The notes under the pieces were generated by a model. It saw nothing but the letters and a program-made list of their open reading frames with translations, was not told where the DNA came from and did no database searches. Shown here piece after piece: positions 45,877-55,500 of a DNA stretch of 64,000 bases (position 1 is its first letter; every line of letters begins with the position of its first letter). Position numbers and translations under genes: made by a program. This DNA is from Candidatus Saccharimonadota bacterium (GTDB lineage: Bacteria > Patescibacteriota > Saccharimonadia > Saccharimonadales > Saccharimonadaceae), in NCBI GenBank assembly GCA_905373835.1, contig CAJPUN010000001.1:124001-188000 (forward strand). The letters are read 5' to 3'.

Positions 45877-48800
45877 TTATTTTTTACGACCTCGCCAAGA
45901 GAAGCGACCACCCCCACCTCCTTGGTTTTGGGTTTGATTCTTGAACGCGTTGTCAATATTATTTTTTACAGCTTCCTCGGCTGCCGAGACAAGTTGACTT
46001 TGCAATGCGGCTAGATCTACCTGATTTGCTCTATTGGCAGTCTCTACAGCCTCTTGTTTAATGTCGGCAGCTTTATTAATACGGTCAGGATCGCTGGCAT
46101 CGAACCCCATAATATTTGCAACAGTTGCCTCTGGTGTTTCTTGACCACGCTCAGTTTGTAGGAACGTATTAAAGTTGGAGCGGACTCTTTCTTGGGCAGT
46201 ATCGTTAAGTTTTTCCATAGCGTCCTTAATAATTTTACTTTGCCCAGCACTCTTCGATGCTATCGTCTCGTTAGACATCTCACCATTATTGAGCCTGCTT
46301 GCTACTGCACCAATAAGGCCATTCTTTGCAGCGAGTTCAGTACTAAATGCGCCATCTTCTATTTTACCAAGAGTACCAGCACCATACACATCGGCATCAC
46401 CTCTACTGCGTGCACCAGATGCTGCAAGATATCGCATGTACCCCACTTCCTTACTGTTATAACTATCGTTGTTGCCAAGATCGCCAGTAGCTTTCAAAAT
46501 CTCAAACCTTTGCTCAGAATTGCCACCTGACATAGCATGGTCAATTGCAGCAGCCCGTTCCATAGCTGTCAAGTTTCTTAAGCTGCCTGTTTTCTTGTCT
46601 CTAATACTGCCCGAGACCGCTGCATCTGCAATATCCGTGAATGAATAGTTATTAGCGAGCCATGTTTGAGCTTCGTCTTTTTGCTGGTTGCGTTGTTCGG
46701 TCTCAAACTTGCTTGCAATCTGAGAGCGACGGTCGCTTGCTTGGCGACCACCAAGAGTATTATATAAGAAACCACGAGCTCCTGTTGCGTTAGCAAACTG
46801 CCCCATCATCTTTCTGTTACGCTCTTGTTCGCGTAATAACCTTGCCTGCTGGATACCGTAGCCAATTGATGTTTTGCCCATATTTTCGCGAGTCTTTGCT
46901 AGAAGTTTTGCATTGCTTCGCATACCCATATGCTGTAACTTGGCTCCTAATGCTCCCATCGCTCCCATCGCTCCCATAAGTAAAGCTGGAGAAGCAAGAA
47001 GTGGAATAAACATAACACCAAGAGCTGTAATTTGGCTTGTTACATCATCCTTTGCGATAAAGATGGAGGCTGCTACTTTAGACATACCAAATATAACAGC
47101 AATCGTTGGATACACTGCAAGTAAGCTTAGGAACATCTTCCACCACTTATGGTAGAGTTTTTCAGTATTAGGAAGAAGAAGTGCCACAAAAGCAAGTGGT
47201 GAAATGACTGCCAATATAACAATACCAGCATTGCGACCTAATAGGATAATGAAAGCTAGTAAGAGTCCGATAAGTGCACCGAGTGCAATAGGGCCAAGAA
47301 GAGATATATTTGCAACCAACAGAGAACCCTCTGCCGCAACAAAGGTGCCAGCTGCAACGGTGCTACCACCAGCGAGAGCTACTTGAGCGGTCCTCTCGGC
47401 AAAACTTGTTTTGTCGGCACCACCAGAAGCTAGAGAATCAATAAAGCCATACAAAGATCCACCGAGAACATTAGACATATCAATAAGGAATTGACAAACA
47501 ATAAATGAAACATTGATTAAGATAGATATCATAATCAATCTTGGTAATATCCGTTTGATCCCATAATTGGAAATACCAAGACTTGTGACGTGTGAATATA
47601 TAACAAACAGGAATGCAGCAATAAGTAGAATATTAGCTATATTGCGAAATGCCGACCATGATTCATTTGCAGCATCTTTTTGGAATATTTCGTGATCAAG
47701 AGACAAAAAGTCACTAATAATTCCATACAGCCCATCAATTACTTTCCCCATAAAGTTGACGACAGGACAAACCATCCATCCGATAGCACCTATTGCATCA
47801 GAGCATGTATTTATATCTTCATCCTCTTTATCGCTATCATATGTACCAGTAGCACTATTTGCGGTGCCGTCGCTTTTGCCCATACCAGCCAGACAGTTCT
47901 TGTATGCCTCGTCATTATCAGGGAATTTATTTTTGCAGTCGTCAGCATTCTTTGCTGACCGCCCTTGCTTACACTGGTCTATACCAGCTTTATTACCTGA
48001 AAACTTTTTCTCACAGGTATCTTCTTTGATCCATTTTGAATAGGCATCAGCTTTTGCAGCCATCGCTTTTGCTATGTCTACACAAGTTAGATTCGAGTTA
48101 TTTCCATTACTGTCGAATGCTTTTGTTTTTATGGTTTTATCCCAAGGTCCTCCTTTGACAGGGTTCATGTAGTAGTTCTTATTACTAACATTCCCCTTGC
48201 CATCAGCTGTTTTAATGTTTTTTATAGAATACTTATCACTGTCAGGAAAATCCTTGTCTGTTACTTCGGCACCGCACCCACCTCGTAGTACGTTGTACCA
48301 ATATAAATACTCAGCTGCATCACTCATCCTTAATTTAGCGTCTGTAGAGTGGGCCCCTTTTGCTTTGAGTTTATCAGCGATAGTTTGTGGAATTCCACCA
48401 AAACCTTTTGCTAAGTTAAAATTAACAGTGAATGGTCCAGTGCCGCTAACACAATCTTCGAAGTGCCCTGCGTGATCAGACTTACGCTGTGCACCAAAAC
48501 TACATAACATTTCAGTTGGTGACTTATAACCCCACAGTGTTGCTGCATCCTTCACCCAAGATGATTTCTCATCGAGGTCACAATAAAAAACCTGCGAGGC
48601 TGCATGATTACCCCATGCTTTATCATTCCTAACATACTGCGAGCCAACGTATTTTGATAAACTCTTAAAAAACCAAGAAGGGCCTGAAGTATATCGCTCT
48701 CCTGTAAACCAATTACCCGCCTCAATTTCGTTTGCATCCTTAACTGTCTTCATGCTATACGATGTATTGGTTGATTCAGGGTCGTTTATATGTAGGCAAA

Positions 48801-48981
48801 AGCTAAGAGCCTGCGCATATGCCCAGCTTGCAGCTTGCTCTTGTGGGGCCATCTGTGACTCTTCCTTTGCGTGGACTATAGGAGAAAATGTTGTTGCCAA
48901 CAAAGAAGCTACAAACAGAACTACTGTAATAAAAAGAGAAAAACGAGAGAGTGAAAAACACTTCTTTTTGCTACTTGTCAT
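45877..48981 (-). CDS. VirB6/TrbL-like polytopic channel protein
   Basis: The 1034-residue product has a signal peptide (to about residue 38) and a large Cys-containing extracytoplasmic domain to about 430. Six or more membrane helices follow (about 465-715, including IANILLIAAFLFVIYSHV and LGALIGLLLAFIILLG). A cytoplasmic Gln/Asn-rich tail of 300 residues ends in GGGGRFSWRGRKK. This matches VirB6/TrbL channel proteins. ATG 48981 is preferred to 49023, because the signal peptide starts there. It is AT-rich, unlike the PrgI-VirB4 genes downstream. Confidence 0.8.
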   Translation of the reverse strand: MTSSKKKCFSLSRFSLFITVVLFVASLLATTFSPIVHAKEESQMAPQEQAASWAYAQALSFCLHINDPESTNTSYSMKTVKDANEIEAGNWFTGERYTSGPSWFFKSLSKYVGSQYVRNDKAWGNHAASQVFYCDLDEKSSWVKDAATLWGYKSPTEMLCSFGAQRKSDHAGHFEDCVSGTGPFTVNFNLAKGFGGIPQTIADKLKAKGAHSTDAKLRMSDAAEYLYWYNVLRGGCGAEVTDKDFPDSDKYSIKNIKTADGKGNVSNKNYYMNPVKGGPWDKTIKTKAFDSNGNNSNLTCVDIAKAMAAKADAYSKWIKEDTCEKKFSGNKAGIDQCKQGRSAKNADDCKNKFPDNDEAYKNCLAGMGKSDGTANSATGTYDSDKEDEDINTCSDAIGAIGWMVCPVVNFMGKVIDGLYGIISDFLSLDHEIFQKDAANESWSAFRNIANILLIAAFLFVIYSHVTSLGISNYGIKRILPRLIMISILINVSFIVCQFLIDMSNVLGGSLYGFIDSLASGGADKTSFAERTAQVALAGGSTVAAGTFVAAEGSLLVANISLLGPIALGALIGLLLAFIILLGRNAGIVILAVISPLAFVALLLPNTEKLYHKWWKMFLSLLAVYPTIAVIFGMSKVAASIFIAKDDVTSQITALGVMFIPLLASPALLMGAMGAMGALGAKLQHMGMRSNAKLLAKTRENMGKTSIGYGIQQARLLREQERNRKMMGQFANATGARGFLYNTLGGRQASDRRSQIASKFETEQRNQQKDEAQTWLANNYSFTDIADAAVSGSIRDKKTGSLRNLTAMERAAAIDHAMSGGNSEQRFEILKATGDLGNNDSYNSKEVGYMRYLAASGARSRGDADVYGAGTLGKIEDGAFSTELAAKNGLIGAVASRLNNGEMSNETIASKSAGQSKIIKDAMEKLNDTAQERVRSNFNTFLQTERGQETPEATVANIMGFDASDPDRINKAADIKQEAVETANRANQVDLAALQSQLVSAAEEAVKNNIDNAFKNQTQNQGGGGGRFSWRGRKK

Positions 48982-49169
48982 ATGTCTATTTAAGCACAGA
49001 TACAAACAAAACAAAAGACACAAAGTTCATCTAACAGGTGAGAAGCAGAAAACAACATCATATAGATATTACCCAGCAATTCTAATACTGATACTAAACA
49101 CTATAGGTGTAAAATAATATTTACGTTTGCTATTTTTAGGCAAAGTAAGATACTAAGAATAACACTAGT

Positions 49170-50567
49170 CTAGTAGAAACATTTGTTCTTGCCTTTTGCG
49201 GCAGCATGCCCAAATATTGAGCTCTCTACGAGGGCTCGCTGATTACCTGCGTTTAGTGGGCTGATAGGATAGTATGTGATCTGCTCAGCGCCATCGGCAG
49301 TGGTAATAGCACAAGGAACATAAATAATAGTCGTTGCCTTTGATGGCTGGTCATCTTGACCATTGTCATTAGCAGGTAGATCGTCTTTGACTGGCTCAGT
49401 TCTTTGGCTTGTGACTGCTTTGTTATAAAAAATAGAAGTTCCCTCGATGCGCTTTTGGTCTGGGAAAAGAGGGTTATCATTGTCATAATATAGAGGGATC
49501 TGCCCAATAGGCTCCAAATCATCCCTTGTAGAGGATGGCTGTATAAAGTTTTGTAGTGTCATACTTGGGGCGCCTTCTGACTCGCCCGCCCAAGCAGATG
49601 TAGAATACTGTATCATCTTGATAAGCTCATCTCGATAACTTGTTGCTACAGAACGGTCTGGTGCTTGTATGAAGCTCTTACTTGAGAGAACACAAGCATC
49701 AAGCAGTTTCTGTGCTATGCTAATAGCTTCATCTTTATAGCTACTCACCTTATATTTTTCTACAATAGTCTGAGCAACATTAAAAACAAGAGCATTGTGA
49801 TCAATGATCTGTGGTAAGCTATAACCAACATCTACACTTGGCTTCATGGTGGCATTTTGCTCAAATTTTTCAAGTTGCTCACTATTCATCATTGGGTATC
49901 GATCGGTCATCTTGTGTAGAGTTTCGTCTCGATATTGGCCAACAACAGCTTCAAGAAGTACTTGCTTGGTGCTTTCCCACTGAGGAGCTTTCCCAAAGTA
50001 ATCATTTGAAGGGCTGTCAACGGGTATCTCTAGCAGTGACTTAAGGCTTTTTTGGTCTTCTGCAGATAAACTGGTAACATAATCCGAGTTAAGCAAGGCT
50101 TCTTGCGGGGATGACAGTGGCTCATATGTTTGTTCGGGTGAGCTTGGAGTAGTATTAAGATCAAGCTGGGGTGTGCTAGTATCCGTGCTAGTATCACGGC
50201 TAGCTTTTACAGAATCGTCTAAATGCGCAATTACTCCACCTCCGACGCCACATAAGACTAGGACGCCGATAGATAAAACCTTTCGTCGAGTCCATTCTTT
50301 ATCAGAATCTTCTTCTGTAGGGTTTGGTGTGTCTGCTTTGTTTTCAGGTTTGTTGCTACTATGTCGATTTACTATTTCGTCTTGAAGTTCCCAGGGTATA
50401 GTATCAGGGTCACTTGGATCAGGGTCATAATCAGGAAGGCGCTCAGGACTGAGGTTTCCTTGGGTAGGCTGCAAATCAATGCTGTCAAGGACTCTACTTA
50501 CTAAGTCGCCTTTTGTTTGCGGTTTTTTACCTTCTGGTTGGTCTGTTTGTCGTGGTATTTCTGTCAT
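49170..50567 (-). CDS. Membrane-anchored hypothetical protein, first gene of the secretion cluster
   Basis: The family is not recognised. The 465-residue product has a cytoplasmic acidic and Pro-rich N-terminus (about 1-95) and one membrane helix (KVLSIGVLVLCGVGGGVIAHL, about 98-118). A large external domain of mostly helical character follows, ending in CFY. The start is ATG 50567: GGGGAGG lies 10 nt upstream, and a TTG start at 50576 would be too close to it. It heads the cluster behind a TATAAT promoter, so it may be a structural or regulatory surface component. Confidence 0.7.
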   Translation of the reverse strand: MTEIPRQTDQPEGKKPQTKGDLVSRVLDSIDLQPTQGNLSPERLPDYDPDPSDPDTIPWELQDEIVNRHSSNKPENKADTPNPTEEDSDKEWTRRKVLSIGVLVLCGVGGGVIAHLDDSVKASRDTSTDTSTPQLDLNTTPSSPEQTYEPLSSPQEALLNSDYVTSLSAEDQKSLKSLLEIPVDSPSNDYFGKAPQWESTKQVLLEAVVGQYRDETLHKMTDRYPMMNSEQLEKFEQNATMKPSVDVGYSLPQIIDHNALVFNVAQTIVEKYKVSSYKDEAISIAQKLLDACVLSSKSFIQAPDRSVATSYRDELIKMIQYSTSAWAGESEGAPSMTLQNFIQPSSTRDDLEPIGQIPLYYDNDNPLFPDQKRIEGTSIFYNKAVTSQRTEPVKDDLPANDNGQDDQPSKATTIIYVPCAITTADGAEQITYYPISPLNAGNQRALVESSIFGHAAAKGKNKCFY

Positions 50568-50611
50568 AAGCTTCAATCCTCCCCAATACAGGATTAGTGG
50601 TTATGTGTGCT

Positions 50612-50617
50612 ATTATA
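50612..50617 (-). promoter_or_regulatory. -10 element of the secretion cluster
   Basis: Minus-strand TATAAT, 44 nt before ATG 50567. The leader carries GGGGAGG, so this is a conventional promoter; no good -35 is seen. Confidence 0.5.
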
Positions 50618-50963
50618 TGCGCACTTGCGTTTCATGCTACCATTGTTTGCGCAGCAGGTCAAATATTTTTTGGCCTCTGTTGAGAAAAATGAATGGCGCA
50701 TGCACACAGAGGTTGGTATAGAAATATATTCGAACGATATTTTTTGGCAAAAATGGGAGATATTTTATACATACCGCATGATGGATGAAATATGATGGCT
50801 CAAATACAGGAAGTTAATCCTCATCTATGCAGATATGATGATACTCTCGTCCCTATTATTAAAAAATATAGTTACACAAATTAACAATATACCTAATAAA
50901 TACTCTGATAAGCTACATAATTTGCACGAATGAACCACCACATATCCGAATCGCCTATACATA
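50618..50963. other. Gene-free interval before tRNA-Ser
   Basis: AT-rich. No gene or RNA other than the following tRNA promoter is recognised. Confidence 0.5.
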
Positions 50964-50992
50964 TTGCCACCCCACCCCACATCCGCTATAAT
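50964..50992 (+). promoter_or_regulatory. tRNA-Ser promoter
   Basis: TTGCCA (50964-50969) and TATAAT (50987-50992) are spaced by 17 bp and end 10 nt before the tRNA. Confidence 0.75.
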
Positions 50993-51002
50993 ACAGAGGT
51001 AC

Positions 51003-51092
51003 GGAGAGGTGCAAGAGTGGTTGAATTGGCACGCCTGGAACGCGTGTGTGGCGGCAACGTCACCCAGGGTTCGAATCCCTGTCTCTCCGCCA
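51003..51092 (+). tRNA. tRNA-Ser (anticodon GGA)
   Basis: The acceptor stem GGAGAGG pairs with TCTCTCC (one G-T pair). The anticodon loop is CTGGAAC, anticodon GGA, reading TCC and TCT. A long variable arm (class II) and the T loop GGTTCGAATCC are present. The discriminator G is followed by an encoded CCA at 51090-51092. Confidence 0.95.
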
Positions 51093-51230
51093 TATCAGCG
51101 CCAGGCGGCATGCTGCCATAGAAGTGCGCTGCTGATTCGTCTTTTGGCATGATGCGTGGCTATACTGCATATTTTTGTGCAGATTGGGCTTGCAGAAATG
51201 TTTTTTGACAGTTTATACTAAAGGATAATT

Positions 51231-52505
51231 ATGGTACGATCTTCTACACCAGTTATAGAACTCCGAGGCCTCACCAAGCAGTATGGCTTGGGTGATGCTG
51301 CTCAAAACGCCTTGGACAACGTCGACCTGCGAGTCGAAAAAGGCGAATTCATCGTCATTATGGGCCCTAGTGGTTGCGGTAAGACGACATTGCTCAATAT
51401 CATGGGCTTGCTCGACCGCGCTGACAGCGGCGAGTATTTTCTTGATGGGACATCGGTCGCCACGCTGAGTAAGCGCCAGCACGCCCGGATTCGCTCGCGG
51501 CAGATTGGTATCGTCTTCCAGAGTTTTAACCTGATTAATCGCCTAACGGTGCTTGAGAACGTTGCCCTACCTCTGAGCTACCGTGGGGGGATGCGCCGCG
51601 TTAAGCGCCTGGAGCAAGCCAGTGCGGTGCTGAAGAATTTCCACCTCCAAGAGCGCGAATATTACATGCCGTGGCAGCTTAGTGGTGGGCAGGTGCAGCG
51701 CGTGGCGATTGCTCGCGCCCTGGTGAATCACCCGTCGATTATCCTGGCTGATGAGCCAACTGGTAACCTTGATAGCCGCTCGAGCCACATCATTATGGAA
51801 GAACTGGCTCAGCTGCACCGCCGAGGCAATACCATCATTATGGTGACACACAACCCCAACCTTACGAGCTACGCTAGTCGTGTGATTAAGATGCTTGATG
51901 GGCAGATTGCCAGTGATGAGCAGATGCGCACCACTGCTGCCGCGCCAACGCCAGTGGCCCGCAAGCCACGAGTTCGCCGGGCAGCACCTGCTGGCAAGAC
52001 TACACCAACTATTGCGCACGGCACAGCATCGGCCGCTCAGCCAACTGCGCCAGTCAAGGCAATTGCTCGCGGTCGTCCCGCGAAGGTCCCTGCACCAGCA
52101 ACGACAGCACCAACCGTGGTAGACTACGAAGATCCGCATACTCAAGATGGCCCGACTATTGAGCCTATGCCAGTTGCTCCACCAGAAGTGCCGCCAGCCT
52201 TGCCGGCCGCACAGCACGCTCCGTCGGTAGCGCAGCCTGCTCTGACACACTCCGCTTCGCCGACTCATACAACCTCAGTTACCCCGGCTCAGTCTACACC
52301 AGCTTTGCCAGTGCAATCTACCCCAGCTCAATCTCAGCCAGCTGCACCACAACCAACCAATCAACCTGCAGCACCAGCAGCCCATATTGCGGTGCAGCAG
52401 TCATCATCTGCAGCATCTGCTCAGCCAGCCAAGGTTGCACCGGCCCAGCAGCCCGCTGCACCATCGTCTGCTCACCAATCTAGCACAAAGGAGCCCCAGG
52501 CATGA
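51231..52505 (+). CDS. MacB-type ABC transporter ATP-binding protein with Pro/Ala-rich tail
   Basis: The 424-residue protein is a LolD/MacB-type ATPase in its first 225 residues: Walker A GPSGCGKTT, signature LSGGQVQRVAIARAL, Walker B IILADEPTGNLDS, and the H-loop VTHNP. The remaining 200 residues form a low-complexity Ala/Pro/Gln/Ser/Thr tail not found in the typical family. AAAGGA lies 5 nt before the ATG and TATACT overlaps it upstream. It overlaps the permease gene by 4 nt. It probably drives a mechanotransmission-type exporter of peptides or lipoproteins. Confidence 0.9.
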   Translation: MVRSSTPVIELRGLTKQYGLGDAAQNALDNVDLRVEKGEFIVIMGPSGCGKTTLLNIMGLLDRADSGEYFLDGTSVATLSKRQHARIRSRQIGIVFQSFNLINRLTVLENVALPLSYRGGMRRVKRLEQASAVLKNFHLQEREYYMPWQLSGGQVQRVAIARALVNHPSIILADEPTGNLDSRSSHIIMEELAQLHRRGNTIIMVTHNPNLTSYASRVIKMLDGQIASDEQMRTTAAAPTPVARKPRVRRAAPAGKTTPTIAHGTASAAQPTAPVKAIARGRPAKVPAPATTAPTVVDYEDPHTQDGPTIEPMPVAPPEVPPALPAAQHAPSVAQPALTHSASPTHTTSVTPAQSTPALPVQSTPAQSQPAAPQPTNQPAAPAAHIAVQQSSSAASAQPAKVAPAQQPAAPSSAHQSSTKEPQA

Positions 52506-53725
52506 TAATCATTGATCATTTCGAAAATGCAAGCAGTAGCTTCCGGCGCAATCGCGGCCGTAATTTGCTGGCGACGCTGGGTGTGGCAATTGGTGTGGGT
52601 AGTATTGTGGCGATCTTGGCGCTGAGTGGTGGCCTGCACAATATTATTTCTCAACAGGTGTCTGAGCTTAATAATAACCTCATTGTCGTGCGCCCTGGCG
52701 TGCAAGACAAGAGCTTCTCGTCGCTGGCGAGCTCGGTCGCGCAGTATAATTACAATACCAGCACCATCACCGAGTCCGACGTCGAGGCAGTGCGCAAGAT
52801 GCCACATATCCGTGCTGTAGCACCAATGATGACTTCTGAGAACAAGCTCAAGGGCGATGGTCGAGAAGCTAATGCGACTGTTGTGGCGACCTCGCCAGAT
52901 CTTGCTATTACGAGCCAGCTCGCACTGCGCGATGGCGATTTCCTTGAGGGTGGCACACATGACGCCAAGCCAGCGGTGCTTGGGCCAAAGCTATCGGTGC
53001 AGTTGTTTGGTACTGAGCAGTCAATAAGTCAAACTTTCAAGATTCGTGGTAAAGAATTCATCGTCGTCGGGATATTGCGCGGTGTAGAAAAACCGCTGAA
53101 TTATAACAATGTCGATTTCGACAACGCAGCTATCATCACCACTGAGGCAGGTAAGAAAATTCACAATGGCCATACACAGATTCAGCAGATCAACATCCAG
53201 GCTGATGCATCGCAGCAGGTCGGGCAGATTGCTCAGCAAGTTAAGGATAAGATTAAGCAAAATCACCAAGGGGAAGAAGACTTTACTGTGGCAACGGGCG
53301 ATGCGATTAGCCAGCCAACCAACCGACTCTTCACAGCACTAACCCAGGTGTTGACGCTGATTGCAGCCATCTCGCTGGTGGTTGGTGGCATTGGTATCAT
53401 GAACATCATGCTGGTGAGTGTGGTAGAGCGCACGCGCGAGGTGGGTATCCGCAAGGCAGTCGGTGCGACTGATGGCAATATCATCACCCAGTTTGTTATC
53501 GAGGCGCTGGCGATTAGCTTGCTTGGTGGTATCTTGGGCTACATCCTGGGATACATAGTGGCGCTGAGTTTTAGCATCTGGCTGTCCTTCCCGCCAGCAC
53601 TGGAGTGGCAGACAGCGGTGATGGCAATTGGCCTCGCATTAGCGGTTGGCCTTACCTTCGGTCTCTATCCAGCTATTCGTGCTGCGCGCAAGAACACGAT
53701 CGAGTCGCTACGGCAGTACCACTAA
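52502..53725 (+). CDS. MacB-type ABC transporter permease
   Basis: The 407-residue permease has the MacB layout: one N-terminal helix (about residues 22-42, ATLGVAIGVGSIVAILALS), a large extracytoplasmic domain (about 45-275), and three C-terminal helices. The FtsX-type segment ERTREVGIRKAVGATDGNI lies between the second and third. The substrate is unknown; MacB-type transporters act on molecules outside the membrane. It follows the ATPase with an ATGA overlap and ends before a strong terminator. Confidence 0.92.
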   Translation: MIIIDHFENASSSFRRNRGRNLLATLGVAIGVGSIVAILALSGGLHNIISQQVSELNNNLIVVRPGVQDKSFSSLASSVAQYNYNTSTITESDVEAVRKMPHIRAVAPMMTSENKLKGDGREANATVVATSPDLAITSQLALRDGDFLEGGTHDAKPAVLGPKLSVQLFGTEQSISQTFKIRGKEFIVVGILRGVEKPLNYNNVDFDNAAIITTEAGKKIHNGHTQIQQINIQADASQQVGQIAQQVKDKIKQNHQGEEDFTVATGDAISQPTNRLFTALTQVLTLIAAISLVVGGIGIMNIMLVSVVERTREVGIRKAVGATDGNIITQFVIEALAISLLGGILGYILGYIVALSFSIWLSFPPALEWQTAVMAIGLALAVGLTFGLYPAIRAARKNTIESLRQYH

Positions 53726-53747
53726 TCGGCATAGTTATGTTGACACA

Positions 53748-53775
53748 GAACCCGCCTGAAATGTGGCGGGTTTTT
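53748..53775 (+). terminator. Terminator of the MacB-type operon
   Basis: AACCCGCC (53749-53756) pairs with GGCGGGTT (53765-53772) around an 8-nt loop; the run of T ends at 53775. Confidence 0.85.
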
Positions 53776-53837
53776 ACTTAGCTTTCTATCCTACTCTACT
53801 CTAAATATAGAGTTTTGCGAGTATGAACCTTGACATT

Positions 53838-54857
53838 TCAAGACATACCGCACTTCCCTTGCTTCACGCCGTTCAACACCCCGAGGTAGCAGCTGGCGAA
53901 TTCCGCTAACATCATGCCGTGCAGCACCTGCTCTCCCTCTGTCTCGCCAGCAAGCAAGATAGACTTCGCGTGGGGGCGGCGGCCACTGAGGCGGCGATCG
54001 AGCGCTGCCATGCATTGCTGGGTAGCGTCGTCATTCTCACTCGCAAGGTCGAAAAGCGCGAATGGCTTATCTACCGGATGGCTTAGCCAGCCATGAGCAC
54101 CAGCCTGCTCGGCTTCGGCGAGGGTGGTAGAAAAGGCCACATTGTGCGCCCACTCCTGCCAGCACCACTGCCACCACTGGGCGACCGGTACGAGCACCCC
54201 ACTGCCACAAAACACTGCCGTCTTGCCCGCTGCCTGGCGTGCGAGCCGCTTGGCGAGATTGTGAGTGGTTGGCACGGTAGCGCCCCACTGCTGCGCCGCA
54301 TTCGCTGCGTACGCTGCGCCATCTGCTATCACTTCTACAAGATCATCCAGCAACTGATAGGCCGTCAGTAGCACACTCAGTGTGCTGAGTATGCGTAGTG
54401 GTTCCACCTGCCTTTCCCTCCTGGCGACTGGCACGACGGTAGTAGCTGCAGGGTATGCTGCGGCAAGCTCTGCAGCAGCATCATGAGTGAGCAGAACGGT
54501 TGGGACGGCGTGCTGCTCTGCATAAGACATCATGTTTTTCACGTGGTTGGATGAGATACTGGCCTCGATAATAATCACCAAGCTGTGCGCATCCACAAAC
54601 GCTGGCACTGCCGTTGCCTCGCAGCACAGCACAGGCACGGTCATGTGAGGCTGCATGAGCTGCTGAGCGACGTAAGAAAGAACCGCACCACTATCCGTTG
54701 CTATAAGCACAACATTACGAATATCATGCTGGAGTGATATGTGTGAGAGCTGATTTGCTACCTCTGTTGGCAATGTTGTTTGTTTCCATAATGTTGCAAC
54801 GTGATGCAGGGCGGCTTCGGCACCGCGTTGGCGCAATATGGTCTGGTCATCAAGCAT
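53838..54857 (-). CDS. Bifunctional phosphoglucose/phosphomannose isomerase-like protein
   Basis: This 339-residue protein contains the SIS-fold domain pair of the PGI/PMI family. It has ATDSGAVLSYVAQQL in the phosphosugar-binding strand, THNLAKRLA in place of the family ENPAKxLA, and a C-terminal SCYLGVLNGV. It would interconvert glucose-6-P and fructose-6-P, and possibly mannose-6-P, linking sugar uptake to glycan synthesis. GGAGA lies 6 nt before ATG 54857, preferred over an in-frame 54902. Motifs are divergent, so activity is less certain. Confidence 0.75.
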   Translation of the reverse strand: MLDDQTILRQRGAEAALHHVATLWKQTTLPTEVANQLSHISLQHDIRNVVLIATDSGAVLSYVAQQLMQPHMTVPVLCCEATAVPAFVDAHSLVIIIEASISSNHVKNMMSYAEQHAVPTVLLTHDAAAELAAAYPAATTVVPVARRERQVEPLRILSTLSVLLTAYQLLDDLVEVIADGAAYAANAAQQWGATVPTTHNLAKRLARQAAGKTAVFCGSGVLVPVAQWWQWCWQEWAHNVAFSTTLAEAEQAGAHGWLSHPVDKPFALFDLASENDDATQQCMAALDRRLSGRRPHAKSILLAGETEGEQVLHGMMLAEFASCYLGVLNGVKQGKCGMS

Positions 54858-54947
54858 AATCGTCTCCTTCTGCTTGCAAGAGTATACCCTCCCATGATAC
54901 ATTAATTAGCAGAGAATCATAAGCATATTTGGAGACAGGTGGGAACC

Positions 54948-55412
54948 ATGAATATCAGCACTACATCACAATCAATCACCGACGATCAAGAGCTTGCCAA
55001 GGTGCTAGCTGGGATCGGCCCGCAGGTGGGTACAGCAGCGTCGCAGCGGTCGCAGGCGATGATGTCGGGGCAAGGTGCTGGTCGTTCATCGCTCTCGGGT
55101 ATGTCGGGTAATATGGGCTCATCAGTGCCAGTCATGTCCTCGCAGCAGCAATCGTCACAGCCTGCGCCTAGTGGTGAGGCGCTCAATGGCGTGAAGCAAT
55201 CGGCCATCAAAGAGCTGCGCCCACTGGTGGATAAACTCAACGTTAGCCCAGATGAGAAGTTCGATACCTACTTGCTTTTGATCCGCTCGACGGACGACAA
55301 GAGTTTAATCGATCCAGCCTACCAAATCGCCAAATCCATCCGCGACGAAACCCGCCGCGCCCAAGCGCTGCTCGACATCATCAAAGAGATCGACTATCTG
55401 TCGCAGCGGTAG
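54948..55412 (+). CDS. Hypothetical protein with disordered N-terminus
   Basis: The family is not recognised. In the 154-residue product, residues 1-75 are Ser/Gly/Met/Gln-rich and likely disordered, while the last 75 are helical and charged (KLNVSPDEKFDTYLLLIRST, ETRRAQALLDIIKEIDYL). No membrane segment is present. It diverges from the PGI/PMI gene and ends before a terminator. The compact C-terminus suggests a protein-binding helical domain. Confidence 0.7.
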   Translation: MNISTTSQSITDDQELAKVLAGIGPQVGTAASQRSQAMMSGQGAGRSSLSGMSGNMGSSVPVMSSQQQSSQPAPSGEALNGVKQSAIKELRPLVDKLNVSPDEKFDTYLLLIRSTDDKSLIDPAYQIAKSIRDETRRAQALLDIIKEIDYLSQR

Positions 55413-55438
55413 CGACCTATAGAGTAAGAATAGGCATT

Positions 55439-55462
55439 ATCACCACTGATGTGGTGATTTTG
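55439..55462 (+). terminator. Terminator after the hypothetical gene
   Basis: An 8-bp stem ATCACCAC/GTGGTGAT with a TGAT loop, then TTTTG. Confidence 0.75.
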
Positions 55463-55488
55463 TGATGGTACTAAAAATGATATATAAT
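55460..55488 (+). promoter_or_regulatory. Promoter of the predicted nuclease gene
   Basis: TTGTGA (55460-55465) and TATAAT (55483-55488) with 17 bp spacing; the ATG follows 12 nt after the -10. The -35 abuts the upstream terminator. Confidence 0.7.
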
Positions 55489-55500
55489 ACAAACACAACC

